The translations under genes were made by a program, and so were the position numbers. From Leishmania martiniquensis (Eukaryota > Euglenozoa > Kinetoplastea > Trypanosomatida > Trypanosomatidae): a DNA stretch of 64,000 nucleotides. Under the pieces are notes generated by a model. The model searched no databases. It was not told the DNA's origin and saw only the letters and a list, made by a program, of their open reading frames with translations. The stretch spans positions 1,957,501 to 2,021,500 of the forward strand of contig NC_090170.1 in assembly GCF_017916325.1 (NCBI RefSeq). The letters are read 5' to 3'. Shown piece by piece: positions 32,022 to 41,358 of the stretch (position 1 is the stretch's first letter; each line of letters starts with the position of its first letter).

Positions 32022-32999
32022 ATGGCTGGTACATTCACCGCCTCCTCTGAGGAGCTGCGCCGCACCCGTCGGTACCTTGCGGAAGTGATTGACGAGTGCG
32101 TCTTCGTTGAGCGGCAACGCGACCTGACAGAGCGCCGACTCTCCTCTCAGCTGGAGACACAGAGAGCTCTTGTCGACGAGCTTTTCGCGGTGCTCCGCGA
32201 CATGTGCCAATACACTTTCGTTATGGAGGACGCCATCCTACCGGCGCTGCGTCGCACGTTACCTGCTTCATCTCCCGCCCACCAGAAACTTCTCGAGCTC
32301 CGCGTCAGAATGCGTGACGCGCTCATGCGCCTTCGCGAGTGCTGTGGCACTGGCGGAGACGAAGAGGCGTTCATTCCTGCCACACCACGCGCTTCTAGTT
32401 GCGCGAAGGCAGCTGTCGTCCCCGTTGTATTGCCCGCAGCGGAAACGGATGCTGGCTCGGAGGTGATAAGGCGACTCTTCGAGCGCGAAGCGCGCCTGCT
32501 GGAAGCTCTGGACAGAGCCACCGTAAGGATAGAGGCGACGCGCGCTGGCACGAGGACAGAACAGAGTGAAGTGGAGGCGCTGCGCGCCCGCATCGACGAG
32601 CTCTCCCACCTCGTCGGAAGCGGCACGATTCGATCGCTGAAAACTGCACCGGCAGCCTCTGCTCCGCCGGGGTTAACGGCTGCCGCGCAGGCGCATTTGG
32701 ATGCGTCTCCATCCACCGCACACTTCGCCGACGCGCAATTAAGAGCGTACGAAAAAACAGTGCAGGCGCTAAACAGCGAGCTTTCCCTGCTTCACGAGAA
32801 CTACTCAGCGCTCTCACACGCCAGAACGCGCGAGGCGGACATGATGAAGCAGCATATGGCTGATACTCAGCGCAAGCACGAGGACCAGATTGCTGAGTGT
32901 GACGCGGTACTAGGTCGAATATCTCTAGAGCTCGAGCAGCTGATCCAAGAAAACGCGCAGCTGAAGCACAAGCTGCGGATGGTGTCAGCGCGCCAGTGA
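32022..32999 (+). CDS. coiled-coil protein, function unknown
   Basis: A 325-residue, mostly helical protein. Heptad-like Leu/Glu/Arg-rich segments occur at residues about 5-65, 75-110, 145-205 and 235-322. They are separated by short Ala/Pro/Ser-rich linkers (about 115-145 and 205-230). No catalytic motif, signal peptide or membrane segment is seen. The long C-terminal coiled coil (about 240-322) suggests oligomerisation or a structural role in the cytoskeleton, flagellum or basal body, but this is inference from composition only. I do not recognise a named family. The gene is compact and its ATG follows a clean acceptor. Confidence 0.75.
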   Translation: MAGTFTASSEELRRTRRYLAEVIDECVFVERQRDLTERRLSSQLETQRALVDELFAVLRDMCQYTFVMEDAILPALRRTLPASSPAHQKLLELRVRMRDALMRLRECCGTGGDEEAFIPATPRASSCAKAAVVPVVLPAAETDAGSEVIRRLFEREARLLEALDRATVRIEATRAGTRTEQSEVEALRARIDELSHLVGSGTIRSLKTAPAASAPPGLTAAAQAHLDASPSTAHFADAQLRAYEKTVQALNSELSLLHENYSALSHARTREADMMKQHMADTQRKHEDQIAECDAVLGRISLELEQLIQENAQLKHKLRMVSARQ

Positions 33000-33548
33000 A
33001 GTCGCCAGCGCGACTGTCGCTTATGCGACTACGAGCTGAGGTCCTCCGCCCTCTGCTCCGCCAATGTGCCTTGTGAGACACGTGCAGGTGCTTTAGTCTG
33101 TCTCCGGCCACTGTGAAACTCACGGGAAAGCAATGAAGGAGGGATGCGCCCAGCAGCTCGGAGCTCAAGAATTTCCGAGAGAGCTCAGCCGTCGGCTCGC
33201 ACTTTCGCGCAGCATGTGCAGTCAACCTCTATCCTCGAGCCCTCAGCAGCTATGTTCATGATTTTCATCGACGCGCGAGCACGCAGATATGCGGGGCGGC
33301 TTCAATGCTGCGAAGCCTCTTTTGCTGAGGAGCCTTCTTGACAGCCCATGAACTGCCCTGCACGATGCTGCCCTTCGCTTCATCTCCTCGATCTCCTGCT
33401 TCTTCCCCCCTCTTCCTCTGCGTCGCCTCGCTGTCACGCCAACGCTTTCTCGAAACGGTATGCCGACGACGGTACGCACCACGTGTGCTCCCCATGATGC
33501 CGGCCAGCTGGTTCCTGGGCTCTTTTGTGTGGTTTTCCAGTCCTCATC
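33000..33548 (+). other. 0.55-kb intergenic region
   Basis: No gene seen. C/T tracts around 33360-33440 and 33519-33538 lead to the METTL1 acceptor. Confidence 0.65.
33519..33540 (+). promoter_or_regulatory. spliced-leader acceptor for METTL1
   Basis: A T-rich tract ends in TTTTCCAG at 33540, eight bases before the ATG at 33549. This fixes the start and implies a very short 5' UTR apart from the spliced leader. Confidence 0.65.
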
Positions 33549-34280
33549 ATGGAAATGGTTCCTCATGAGCAGCCCCGTTGGACGCGGCTGCCGATCCGGA
33601 CGCGCCCGCACCGCAATCCGCTCGCCGAGAACGATGACAAGCACCCGGAATGTCCGGCACAGTTCGCTGAGCGTTTCTCAGACTTCTACCCTGGTGTGGC
33701 CAACCCTGTGGTGGAGTTCGTCGACGTCGGGTGTGCGTTCGGGGGAATGCTTTTCGCGCTTGCAGCGCTGTTCCCCACGACGTGCATGATGGGCCTGGAG
33801 ATTCGGCCAAAGGTTGTTAGCTTTGCACAGGAAAAGGCACTGGCGCTGCGCCGGGAGAACGCGGCGTCGTCGACGCAGCACTATCGCAACGTTTGGTTCG
33901 AGCAGATGAATGTGATGAAGTTCGGGTCCAACTGCTTTCAGAAGGGCCAGCTCTCTCGTCTCTTCTTCTGCTACCCGGACCCGCACTGGAAGCGCAAGAA
34001 CATCCGCCGCCGCATTATCTCACCCGGCTTGGTGCAGGAATATGCGTACTGGCTGCGCCACGGTGGCCTGGTGTACACGGTCTCCGATGTGGCGGAGCTG
34101 GAGGAGTGGATGGTACAGTGCCTGGACAACTCACCGCTGTTTCGCCGACTGACGGAGGCCGAGCTGAGCACGCCGGCGCATCGACAAGTCCTTGAAATTG
34201 TGACAGACTCCAGCGAGGACGCTCAGCGGACGGCGCGCAAAGGTCTGCAAAAGCATTTCGCCGTCCATATGCGCGTCTGA
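33549..34280 (+). CDS. METTL1: tRNA (guanine-N7)-methyltransferase catalytic subunit
   Basis: A 243-residue enzyme of the TrmB/Trm8/METTL1 family, which transfers methyl from SAM to N7 of G46 in tRNA variable loops. Visible family marks: an RPHRNPLAEND segment (the HSNP region in METTL1), SAM motif I DVGCAFGGM, GLEIRPKVV, and the catalytic-loop signature FFCYPDPHWKRKNIRRR, in which the PDPH.K.KH pattern appears as PDPHWKRKN. In eukaryotes the enzyme works with a WD-repeat partner (Trm82/WDR4); none is adjacent. Length is usual for the family. The ATG sits just after a clear splice acceptor, and upstream open codons begin with GTG and are rejected. Confidence 0.92.
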   Translation: MEMVPHEQPRWTRLPIRTRPHRNPLAENDDKHPECPAQFAERFSDFYPGVANPVVEFVDVGCAFGGMLFALAALFPTTCMMGLEIRPKVVSFAQEKALALRRENAASSTQHYRNVWFEQMNVMKFGSNCFQKGQLSRLFFCYPDPHWKRKNIRRRIISPGLVQEYAYWLRHGGLVYTVSDVAELEEWMVQCLDNSPLFRRLTEAELSTPAHRQVLEIVTDSSEDAQRTARKGLQKHFAVHMRV

Positions 34281-35184
34281 ATTGTCCTCGAGCATTTGTC
34301 GTTGTATCTGCATAAATGTACGGAAGGCATTGAGAGAGATTATGTGTTTCCCCCTCGCGTAAAATGATAATCGGTGTCTGCATCTGTACACACAGCCGCC
34401 GCTGCAGGCGGCTGCATGGGTTGAACATCAGTCCATCCGGACGGCTGTTGGCACACACGCTTCCGCACCCTCGTCTCTTCGATCGGTCAGCATGATAAAA
34501 GAAATGCTTGTGTTGCAAAACGGAATGGCGCTTCTAGTGCGTGTATGTGCGCGCGGGGGGGTGGCAGAGAGTGACGCCCTCCCCTCTTCTCACGCACAGT
34601 GCGCAGCGCCTCTATTTCTTCGCCACTGGCTGCTGTGGTGCGTCGCTACCACCTCAATCGGGCTATTCTGCACCCAACTCTTTCTCTACGGCGGTGCGTG
34701 TCGATTGGCTTCGCTACCTGAAGGCATCTTCTCAGTTAGGCCATCCCTTTTTGCTTTGCCTTCCGCTGCCGATGGTCGCGCCTCTCGGCACCATCGACTC
34801 ATGCGAAATTCGCTGCTTGGAGGAGGTACGCAGATGCGCTTCTTCATCTTCTTCCCGCGACCCATCGCGAACCCACAAGTGTTCGCACCCTACGCAACTT
34901 CCCGGGGACGCGCCATCGGCTCCTGATTAGCACATGACCTGCGAAGAATCCTTGATGCACTCACAAAATAAGCAATGGACTGTGAGCCTACGCTCCCATC
35001 CATGCTCACGGTGTTACTATCCTCGCAAAGGCCGCCACTTCACGTCCGATGGAACAAGGCAGTCCGCAACCATACGGCTGTAGGTGCAAAAAAACTCATG
35101 GCTGACATTCTCTGCTATTTCCCTTCCATCCCACCACAAGGACGACTACCCCCACTTGTTGCATGAGGCCGCGAGAGGCCGGGG

Positions 35185-35655
35185 CGCGCGTGTCTCTGGG
35201 CATTGTAGAGAGGTAGGGTGGCGCAACGTCGAACGGTGTAGGCTGTGGCGGCGAGTTGTGCAACGGGCTTGTCGCTCACGAGAGGTTACTTACGAAGGGT
35301 CGAGCCGAAGAGGGGATCTCTGCGGGCGGGTCGCTTGACGACTGCCGCCTTCCCCCCCCACTCCTCCCCTCTGCAGTCTCCTCCATTATCCCCTGTGCGC
35401 GCCCTCGCAGGGTTGTGCGTCTGCACAGGTGCCTCGTGCACATGTCGCCTTTTCGGTCTCTTATCCTCGCGCTCTCTCTCCTCTTTTTTTCGCCTCTCCG
35501 CTTCGTACTGCAGAAACGCCTCAGACATTTGTCCTGACCCCATCGCGGAGCGGGTGGATGCTGACGGCTTGCACGGCTAGTCCTGAAGCTGCGGCGACTT
35601 ATCCCTTTATCTAGCCGTCGTGCGGTCGGCCCTTCACCAGGCGCACTCACACATC
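35185..35655 (+). repeat. 471-bp dispersed module, copy D
   Basis: The counterpart of 23707-24177, same strand, apparently identical over the full length. Flanks diverge abruptly on both sides. Confidence 0.85.
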
Positions 35656-36258
35656 TCCGTTTTTCTACCATGGTCGGCAGGCGGCGATCGATATGCGCAT
35701 GCCAAAGCACTGTTACGCTCCGTGGATATGGGTCTCACGTTTCTGTGGCTAGACGTCTCGCAATGAGGATCTTCTCGCCCTTTGTTGGCCGTTTTTTCAG
35801 CTCTTCGTTCTCACCTTTTCTGTCCTTATTGGTGTGTCAGCGGATCGGATGATGAGGCGTTCTGGTGATTTTTCTTTGCGGCTCTCTATCCAGCGAACGC
35901 TTCTGCAAATTCCTGGCCGGGCTTCGTTGACGTCATCTTTTTCGTTCGCGTATTCCTCCCTCGACGACCTGTGAAACTGACTGTCGGGGAAGCCGCAGTG
36001 TGAACCCCACTCGGCGATCAAGCATGTGTGCCAAGGAGCACAAATGAGGCCCGAACTCATGGCGCTGCACAGCTGGCGCCTCACACAGACGCCTTGCCAC
36101 GGCGGGAAGGACATGAGCATACACTACTTTTCTTCCGCCGTTATCAGCGTGTTCTCTCGTTCCGTGTTAGATGGCGTGCCTCAAACTCGGTCAACGTGTG
36201 TCTGTGTGTTTTACCGCCATCGCATCTCGAAACGCTTCGCCTCCGTCGGCGACTGAAA

Positions 36259-36567
36259 CGGCCACTGCTGAGCCCCACCAAGCTCCGATAAGGAAATGCG
36301 GCTGCGTCCTCGGGGGGATGCTGAGGGAGAGGGGGACGCCAAAGAAACAATCGCGAGCACTGCCGTAGAAGACTTGGCGGGTGCGTGCACCCTCTTGTCG
36401 GCACCCCGCGTTGCAGGGCAAAGGACGAGCGCGTTTCGCTCGGTGCGTGCTGAGGCGTGTGTAAATCTCGAGTCTTCTCCTCCTCCCTTGTGCTGACGGT
36501 CCCAGAGGCAACGATCGATGGCCAGCACCCGAGGCATCAGGCCAGCATGCGAACTGAACAGTGTTCC
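36259..36567 (+). repeat. 309-bp dispersed module, copy F
   Basis: The counterpart of 26712-27020, same strand. It ends 31 bases before the ATG of the folate-receptor-like gene and carries that gene's best splice acceptor. Confidence 0.85.
36468..36505 (+). promoter_or_regulatory. spliced-leader acceptor within module F
   Basis: A C/T tract at 36473-36490, then the AG at 36504-36505. Downstream, an ATG at 36518 starts a 24-codon upstream frame that ends in TAA at 36590-36592, in the same frame as the main ATG at 36599. Confidence 0.5.
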
Positions 36568-36598
36568 AGACATCACTCATACTTTGAAGTAAACGTCA

Positions 36599-37405
36599 AT
36601 GCACATGCATGCCGTATTTCTGCTGTCTGTGGTAGCTGGACTGTCTATTGTTTCTCCAGGACGAGGTGCTCGCAAATGCTTTCTGACAGATTCGCATCCG
36701 GCCGTTCCGATGGGACTTGAGCTGTGCTACATGCATTCGCACAAAGCATGCTGCCTCCCCGGGTTCGATAAAGATATTCGAGGGGTATACAGTGCCTTGG
36801 TGCCGAACGGGCAAGGCTGCATGCCGGGCAGCCACCGCATTTACTCCTCGCTCTACGCTCTGCGCGAGTACCTCTGCCTACCCTGTGATCCTCAAGAGGC
36901 CCTGTACCGCTTCGAGAGCGTCCAGGGAGACATGAAGGACGGCGGTCTCGTTCCGCCATCCGCCAACTCTGCTGCCGGGGAGCAGACCTGGCGCATTTGC
37001 CGCTCCTTCCTGTACGGGAAGGCGGGTACGCAAAAAGGGTTGTGGGGCAGGAGTGGCTCTCGCTACGACGAGTGCGGTATCATTATCAACTCCTGCCTGT
37101 CCACTCCCGTCTTTAACGTTAGCACCGGCTCTTTTGAGTCCCCGTCGTCCTCGTGTAAAGCATCCAGTGAACTGACCATTCCGTCGATCACCTTCCGCGA
37201 CTCCCCTGATCCCGCGCTCGAAATGCTGTCGAGGGTACCGCAGAGCATGCCCCAGATTCAGATTGTCATTGTGGACGACAGCGATCCCAACTACGACTAC
37301 GACAAAACTCCGTGCTTTGGTCGTGACGCTGCTGCAACATCTGTCTCGGCGGCACTGTCGTGCTTGCTCACTGCACTGGCGCTTTCACAATTACTCTCGT
37401 TGTAG
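36599..37405 (+). CDS. secreted, probably GPI-anchored folate-receptor-like protein
   Basis: A 268-residue cysteine-rich protein. Residues 1-24 are a signal peptide (hydrophobic core AVFLLSVVAGLSIV). The mature part has Cys at 27, 43, 51, 52, 74, 93, 96, 134, 159, 166, 186 and 239. The spacing around HKACC (51-52), Cys74 and YLCLPCDP (93-98) resembles folate-receptor/riboflavin-binding domains, where a CC pair is followed by a C..C-P element. There is a possible N-glycosylation site (NVS, about 173). The C-terminus ends in a hydrophobic tail (about 247-268) after small residues, typical of a GPI-anchor signal. The likely place is the cell surface or flagellar pocket. Ligand binding is inferred; it might simply use the fold. 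The start lies just beyond a dispersed repeat. Confidence 0.7.
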   Translation: MHMHAVFLLSVVAGLSIVSPGRGARKCFLTDSHPAVPMGLELCYMHSHKACCLPGFDKDIRGVYSALVPNGQGCMPGSHRIYSSLYALREYLCLPCDPQEALYRFESVQGDMKDGGLVPPSANSAAGEQTWRICRSFLYGKAGTQKGLWGRSGSRYDECGIIINSCLSTPVFNVSTGSFESPSSSCKASSELTIPSITFRDSPDPALEMLSRVPQSMPQIQIVIVDDSDPNYDYDKTPCFGRDAAATSVSAALSCLLTALALSQLLSL

Positions 37406-38309
37406 GGCTCTTTGCCCAGCACACGAAAAGGTGTGGATCCGACTCGCCACAGGATCACCTTGAGTAGTAGCCAGGCCCACCGTGAGTGTAGCCTTGAGGC
37501 GTAGTGTATCTAAAAGGCGATGCTCTGGCACCTCATGTGCACAGCCACTGACTTGACTGCATCTCTGTTTGCTTACCTCATCAAAGAGGGGCAAACGACG
37601 ATTCGTAGAGTAACGGTACGCCGCGGCAGGCTGCCGGCGCGTTTTTCCTCCAGTTATACAGTTTTCTTGTCTTTGCTTTTTTTCAAAGGGCGTTGCGGCT
37701 GCGGATACACGGGTGTGTGGCCAGCTTCGACGCGTGCGCTGCCTATTACGAGTCTCATGAAAGACATTACCTTGAGTACGCTGTTGTGCTGCGTGCCGAC
37801 GCCATCGTTTCCCTTCTTGTTTCTCTCGAATGATTCTTTCCTCCGTGGCGCGAAGGAAGTTTAGCAGGCGACCGCTTGTATGCACCTGCGTATGCGGGCG
37901 ACCTTTTTCGGCGCTGCATCAATGCACCGACGCTGCAGAGGAGAGGCGGCCACAGAGCTTAGTGACCGCGTCGCCCCGTGCTGCACACCTCTTTTTTGTT
38001 GTTTTTTCACAGCATTCTTTGAGTGCTATCGACATATCCGTCTCCCATCCGCATTTCAACGCGTGACTGCTCAGCAGCCCACTCGAACCCACCGCAACAC
38101 CCCAACTCCGACTCCCTTCCTAACACCGAGCCTTGCAGGTTTGCTCGTTGTGGTGCTTCTTGGCCAGCCAGCCCTCCTCACCGCCCTTAATATTCGTCTT
38201 CTTCATTCGCCGCTGCCGTTTCCACTCCTGCTGCGCAGGTCGACGAGCACACCCGCACCGTTTTTTTTACACATTCTTAGTTTTATCTACGCCGTGCTGT
38301 TCATCTTTG
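37406..38309 (+). other. 0.9-kb intergenic region
   Basis: No gene seen. The sequence is pyrimidine-rich from 37640 and from 38150 onward, leading to the acceptor of the small membrane-protein gene. Confidence 0.6.
38191..38238 (+). promoter_or_regulatory. spliced-leader acceptor for the small membrane-protein gene
   Basis: A C/T-rich tract ends at the AG at 38237-38238; a second AG at 38279-38280 follows a T-run. The first ATG after either is 38310. Confidence 0.55.
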
Positions 38310-38492
38310 ATGCCGCTGTTGTTCGACTCTGGTGCAACTACGTTTGTAGTTGCGCTGGTAATTGCTCACATTGTGGTTGTCGGAGGTCTCTTCGTGCTTC
38401 TGTGGTCGCAGACACCGAAGAAGCGTGCGCGCGCCGCCATGTCGGTAGAGGAGCGCGCCTCCATTCGCCGACAGATGCGCAAGGGCGCATAA
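38310..38492 (+). CDS. small single-pass membrane protein (60 aa)
   Basis: A 60-codon frame: a short polar start, one long hydrophobic helix (residues about 9-32, VVALVIAHIVVVGGLFVLLW), then a basic, charged tail with PKKRAR and ending ERASIRRQMRKGA. Its ATG is the first one after a good pyrimidine-tract acceptor. The single helix plus conserved-looking charged tail is typical of small integral membrane proteins of mitochondria or ER. I do not recognise a family. Short genes of this kind are often missed in annotation. It is moderately likely to be real, because the hydrophobic-then-basic layout is coherent and third positions are GC-rich. Confidence 0.5.
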   Translation: MPLLFDSGATTFVVALVIAHIVVVGGLFVLLWSQTPKKRARAAMSVEERASIRRQMRKGA

Positions 38493-38819
38493 GAGCCCAA
38501 GACAGCGGTTCCGAGGCCAGCCATTTCTGTGTCTCTGCCTGAACACGGGCGGCGCAAATGAGAGAGGACTGAGTAAGCAAACACACAATTCTACAGATCA
38601 CCGATTCGCCGTTTGCTCTGCCATTGCAATGGCACCCGTCAACGTTTATGTGGCCCGCTCGGTGCTTCCTTACTCATTCGAAGTCCCTGCGGCAGTGGGT
38701 GGCGAAAGGCGTTCCCCCTCCCCCCACACACACACACATCGCCACCACCACCATCTTTGATAACCACTCACGGCACAGAGATTCTTTGGCGAAGGTAAGC
38801 GGAGTGCTACCTAAGCGTG

Positions 38820-39592
38820 CCATTTCGCCAGGAGTGCTCCCTCATGATGGCTTGCACGCGACGGAATTCCCACTGACAGCTCAGCTAGTGCTGCGGGCGC
38901 GGAGAGCGCCAGTATGGGAGTGCCTGGTAGCTAGATCCCTCGACAGAGACAGGGAACTGCCCTGCGAGGGAGACCTGGAAATGTGGATTGAGAAGCCCTA
39001 TGCGTATATTTCGGCATCATGATGCCTTATGTGTACCCCCTCTACTCTCTGCAGATCATCGATGGAATGAAAGAAGCTGCTTTCACCGTCGAGCGCGCCG
39101 CCCATTCTCTTGATGGTGTCAGCCCAAAGCCGTTCCAGCCGGTGATGGCGGCGGCAACCAGCTGTGACTCGTTCCCGACGAAGTACAAGTTGGGTAAACC
39201 CGCAGGCGTTGTAACCCCTAATAAATAGATCGCATGGGGTCAGATCAGCGCATGTGGGTGCGGAGGCCAATATGGCGAAGGTATTCACGCCCACGCCGAA
39301 GGAAAGGGTCGCCCCGCTAATCGAGCCGCACCTAGAAGAGCTCTCCGTGGCTTTGCGCCCAAGAAAGGGGCACCACATCTGCTCAGCATGTCGGCAGCGT
39401 AAGTTGGCACCAACCAAAAAAGAAAAAGACGTCTACACGGTACCCCGTTCGCCCCTCTCGAAAGTCACGGGGTTTGCGGTAAACAGAGCGAAGGCCGCGC
39501 TCAGCGGCATGACGCATCGGAGATGCGTTGCGTTAGGTGACCTGGACTACGCATGCGCGCGTCTGCGTGAAGATATTATTGCCTTGCCATGA
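38820..39592 (+). pseudogene. probable frameshifted gene remnant, family unknown
   Basis: Three successive protein-like stretches occupy different frames. The first (about 38820-39022) includes WECLVARSLDRDRELP and ends at a TGA. The second (39019-39228) includes IIDGMKEAAFTVERAAHSL and ends at a TAG. The third, open from 39215 to 39592, includes a Cys pair (ICSAC) and a Lys-rich segment. They follow one another with almost no overlap, as expected from a gene broken by two frameshifts. No in-frame ATG opens the first stretch. The composition is balanced and lacks pyrimidine tracts, unlike the spacers. Sequencing errors in an intact gene would look the same. Confidence 0.35.
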
Positions 39593-39831
39593 TGCTCGGA
39601 GTCTGCTCAAGATCCACATTGGCACGTTGCACACTCCGGTAAAGCTGCGCATGGCACACTCATGCGCGGCGATGTGCTAGATTCTGCCCGCCAGGCAAGC
39701 CTGCGTTGTTGTTTTGGCGAGGGCTCGGCAGGCCGCCCGCAGTCGCATCGATATGGCCAAAAACTCAGCGATAGCGGTAGGCTGCGTAAGCGACCAGCCG
39801 CTTGTCCTATGCCTCGAATGTCTATGCAACA

Positions 39832-39911
39832 CCACCTCCCTCCTCTCTTCCTTCGCTGTGTCGTCTCTCCTCCCTCGCGCACTCTCGATTCTTGTTAATG
39901 ATACGGGGAAG
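39832..39911 (+). promoter_or_regulatory. spliced-leader acceptor for ALG11
   Basis: A C/T tract runs from 39832 to about 39894 without AG; the first AGs after it are at 39910-39911, 39916-39917 and 39919-39920. This places an ATG at 39898 upstream of the splice site and favours the ATG at 39958. Confidence 0.6.
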
Positions 39912-39957
39912 CTCAAGTAGGCGCTTGCCAATCACTGAACGGCGCAGCGTCACCACG

Positions 39958-41358
39958 ATGCTCACCTTTGTCGCCCTTGTATGCGCAGCACTCGCCCTCC
40001 TTTGTCGTTATCGCAAGCGCTGCTACGCCAGCAACACTGTTGGTTTCTTGCACGCGGCAGCAGGGGCGGGCGGGGGTGGTGAACGTGTGCTGTGGGTAGC
40101 CTTGGACGGACTGCAGCACGCGGATGCGGCCAAAGGGATAGGACGGCAGTACGTTGTCTTCACGAGCGAATACACGCCGGAGAGCCCGTCCTCGACCGTG
40201 TCATCTGATCAGCACCTCCTCTCACTGGTAGAGAAGCAGTTCAGCATTCGCCTGCTTCGGCCTGTGCATTTCATCTACCTGCGCCCTGCCCTGTCACGGT
40301 GGCTGAGCGGGGATGCCTATCCACATCTCACGATACTCTTGCAAACCTTTTGGGGCGGGGCCGCCCTCTTTTACGAGGTGGCGGTCGTGCATGCTGTGAC
40401 GCCCATTGTGATAGAGACGGTGGGTGTACCGTTTGTTTATCCTCTGCTGCGGCTTCTCGCCGGTTGCACAGTAATCTCCTACACGCACTACCCCGTCGTT
40501 TCCTCCGCCATGATGGAGCGCGTGCGCAACGGGAAGGTGGGTCACACGAGCTCGCAGAATATGGCACGGAATCCAGCGCTGCGCTGCGCGAAAGTTATCT
40601 ACTATCAGATCTTCGCGCTGCTTTACCGCTGTATGGGGCAATTCCCGAGCGTGGTTCTTACGAACTCGTCGTGGACGCAAAACCACATGCAGTCTCTTTT
40701 TTGGCCGCGCACATGCATTCGACTGTACGCGCCGTGTGACGTCGCTCGCTTCTCCGCGGAGTCGCGCCCGCCGGCGCTGCGCAGCAACCGCATTGTCAGC
40801 GTCGGTCAGTTCCGACCAGAAAAGAACCATATGTTGCAGCTCTCAGCGTTTCATGCGGCACTGCCGCAGCTGCCTGGGGATGCCAAACTCATCATGATCG
40901 GCGGTGCTCGCAACGCGGAAGACCAAAGGCGCGTTGCGCAGCTGCACCTTCGCGCAAAGGAGCTAGGAATCGAGCAGCGTGTCGAGATACGCGTGAATCC
41001 GGCAGCGGCCGAGGTGCGGGCTGAGCTGGGAAGGTGCGTGATTGGGCTCCACACAATGCGTGACGAGCACTTTGGCATTGTGCTGCTGGAGTACCTCGCC
41101 GCCGGCTGCATCGCTCTCGGGCATCGCAGCGGTGGTGTGGAGCTGGACATCATCAACTCACCAGATCTGGGCTTTCTGGCTGTGACAGCGAAAGAGTACG
41201 CAGCAGCCATTGTTGACATCTGCGAAATGCGGCTGCGCGATCCGGAACGCTACGCTCAGTTTCAAGGACGTGGCAGCGAACACGTCAAGTCATTTGACGA
41301 TAGCAATTTTCGCACTCGATTTGTTGAGCTCGTCAGCAAGTACGTCTACGCCGGGTAG
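39958..41358 (+). CDS. ALG11: GDP-mannose:dolichol-PP-oligosaccharide alpha-1,2-mannosyltransferase
   Basis: A 466-residue GT4-type glycosyltransferase that adds the fourth and fifth mannoses, on the cytosolic ER face, to the dolichol-linked N-glycan precursor. An N-terminal membrane anchor (residues about 3-16) is followed at about 37-46 by GGGGERVLW, the hallmark of ALG11. Further family marks are SYTHYPVVS, the GQFRPEKNH segment with the sugar-nucleotide-binding Arg and Lys, and the E-x7-E motif in EHFGIVLLEYLAAG. Length matches the family. ATG 39958 is chosen because it follows the splice AGs; an ATG at 39898 would add 20 residues. Trypanosomatids assemble truncated, unglucosylated precursors but need ALG11 to reach Man5 and beyond. 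Confidence 0.92.
   Translation: MLTFVALVCAALALLCRYRKRCYASNTVGFLHAAAGAGGGGERVLWVALDGLQHADAAKGIGRQYVVFTSEYTPESPSSTVSSDQHLLSLVEKQFSIRLLRPVHFIYLRPALSRWLSGDAYPHLTILLQTFWGGAALFYEVAVVHAVTPIVIETVGVPFVYPLLRLLAGCTVISYTHYPVVSSAMMERVRNGKVGHTSSQNMARNPALRCAKVIYYQIFALLYRCMGQFPSVVLTNSSWTQNHMQSLFWPRTCIRLYAPCDVARFSAESRPPALRSNRIVSVGQFRPEKNHMLQLSAFHAALPQLPGDAKLIMIGGARNAEDQRRVAQLHLRAKELGIEQRVEIRVNPAAAEVRAELGRCVIGLHTMRDEHFGIVLLEYLAAGCIALGHRSGGVELDIINSPDLGFLAVTAKEYAAAIVDICEMRLRDPERYAQFQGRGSEHVKSFDDSNFRTRFVELVSKYVYAG

Larger units (their letters stand above)
34281..36598 (+). other. 2.3-kb intergenic region with modules D and F
   Basis: It holds METTL1 3' UTR, the 471-bp module D (35185-35655), 603 bases of unique sequence, and the 309-bp module F (36259-36567) that runs to 31 bases before the next start codon. 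No separate gene is seen. Confidence 0.7.
38493..39957 (+). other. 1.5-kb region: probable decayed gene and ALG11 5' flank
   Basis: It contains a CA-rich run at 38727-38742, a protein-like but frame-broken stretch at about 38820-39592, and a pyrimidine tract at 39832-39895 leading into ALG11. Confidence 0.6.

Noticed and set aside
34492..34926. 144-codon frame after METTL1
   Set aside because: No acceptor immediately upstream and low-quality composition; probably 3' UTR.
39898..39957. Upstream ATG adding 20 residues to ALG11
   Set aside because: It lies before the first AG following the pyrimidine tract, so it should not be in the mature mRNA.
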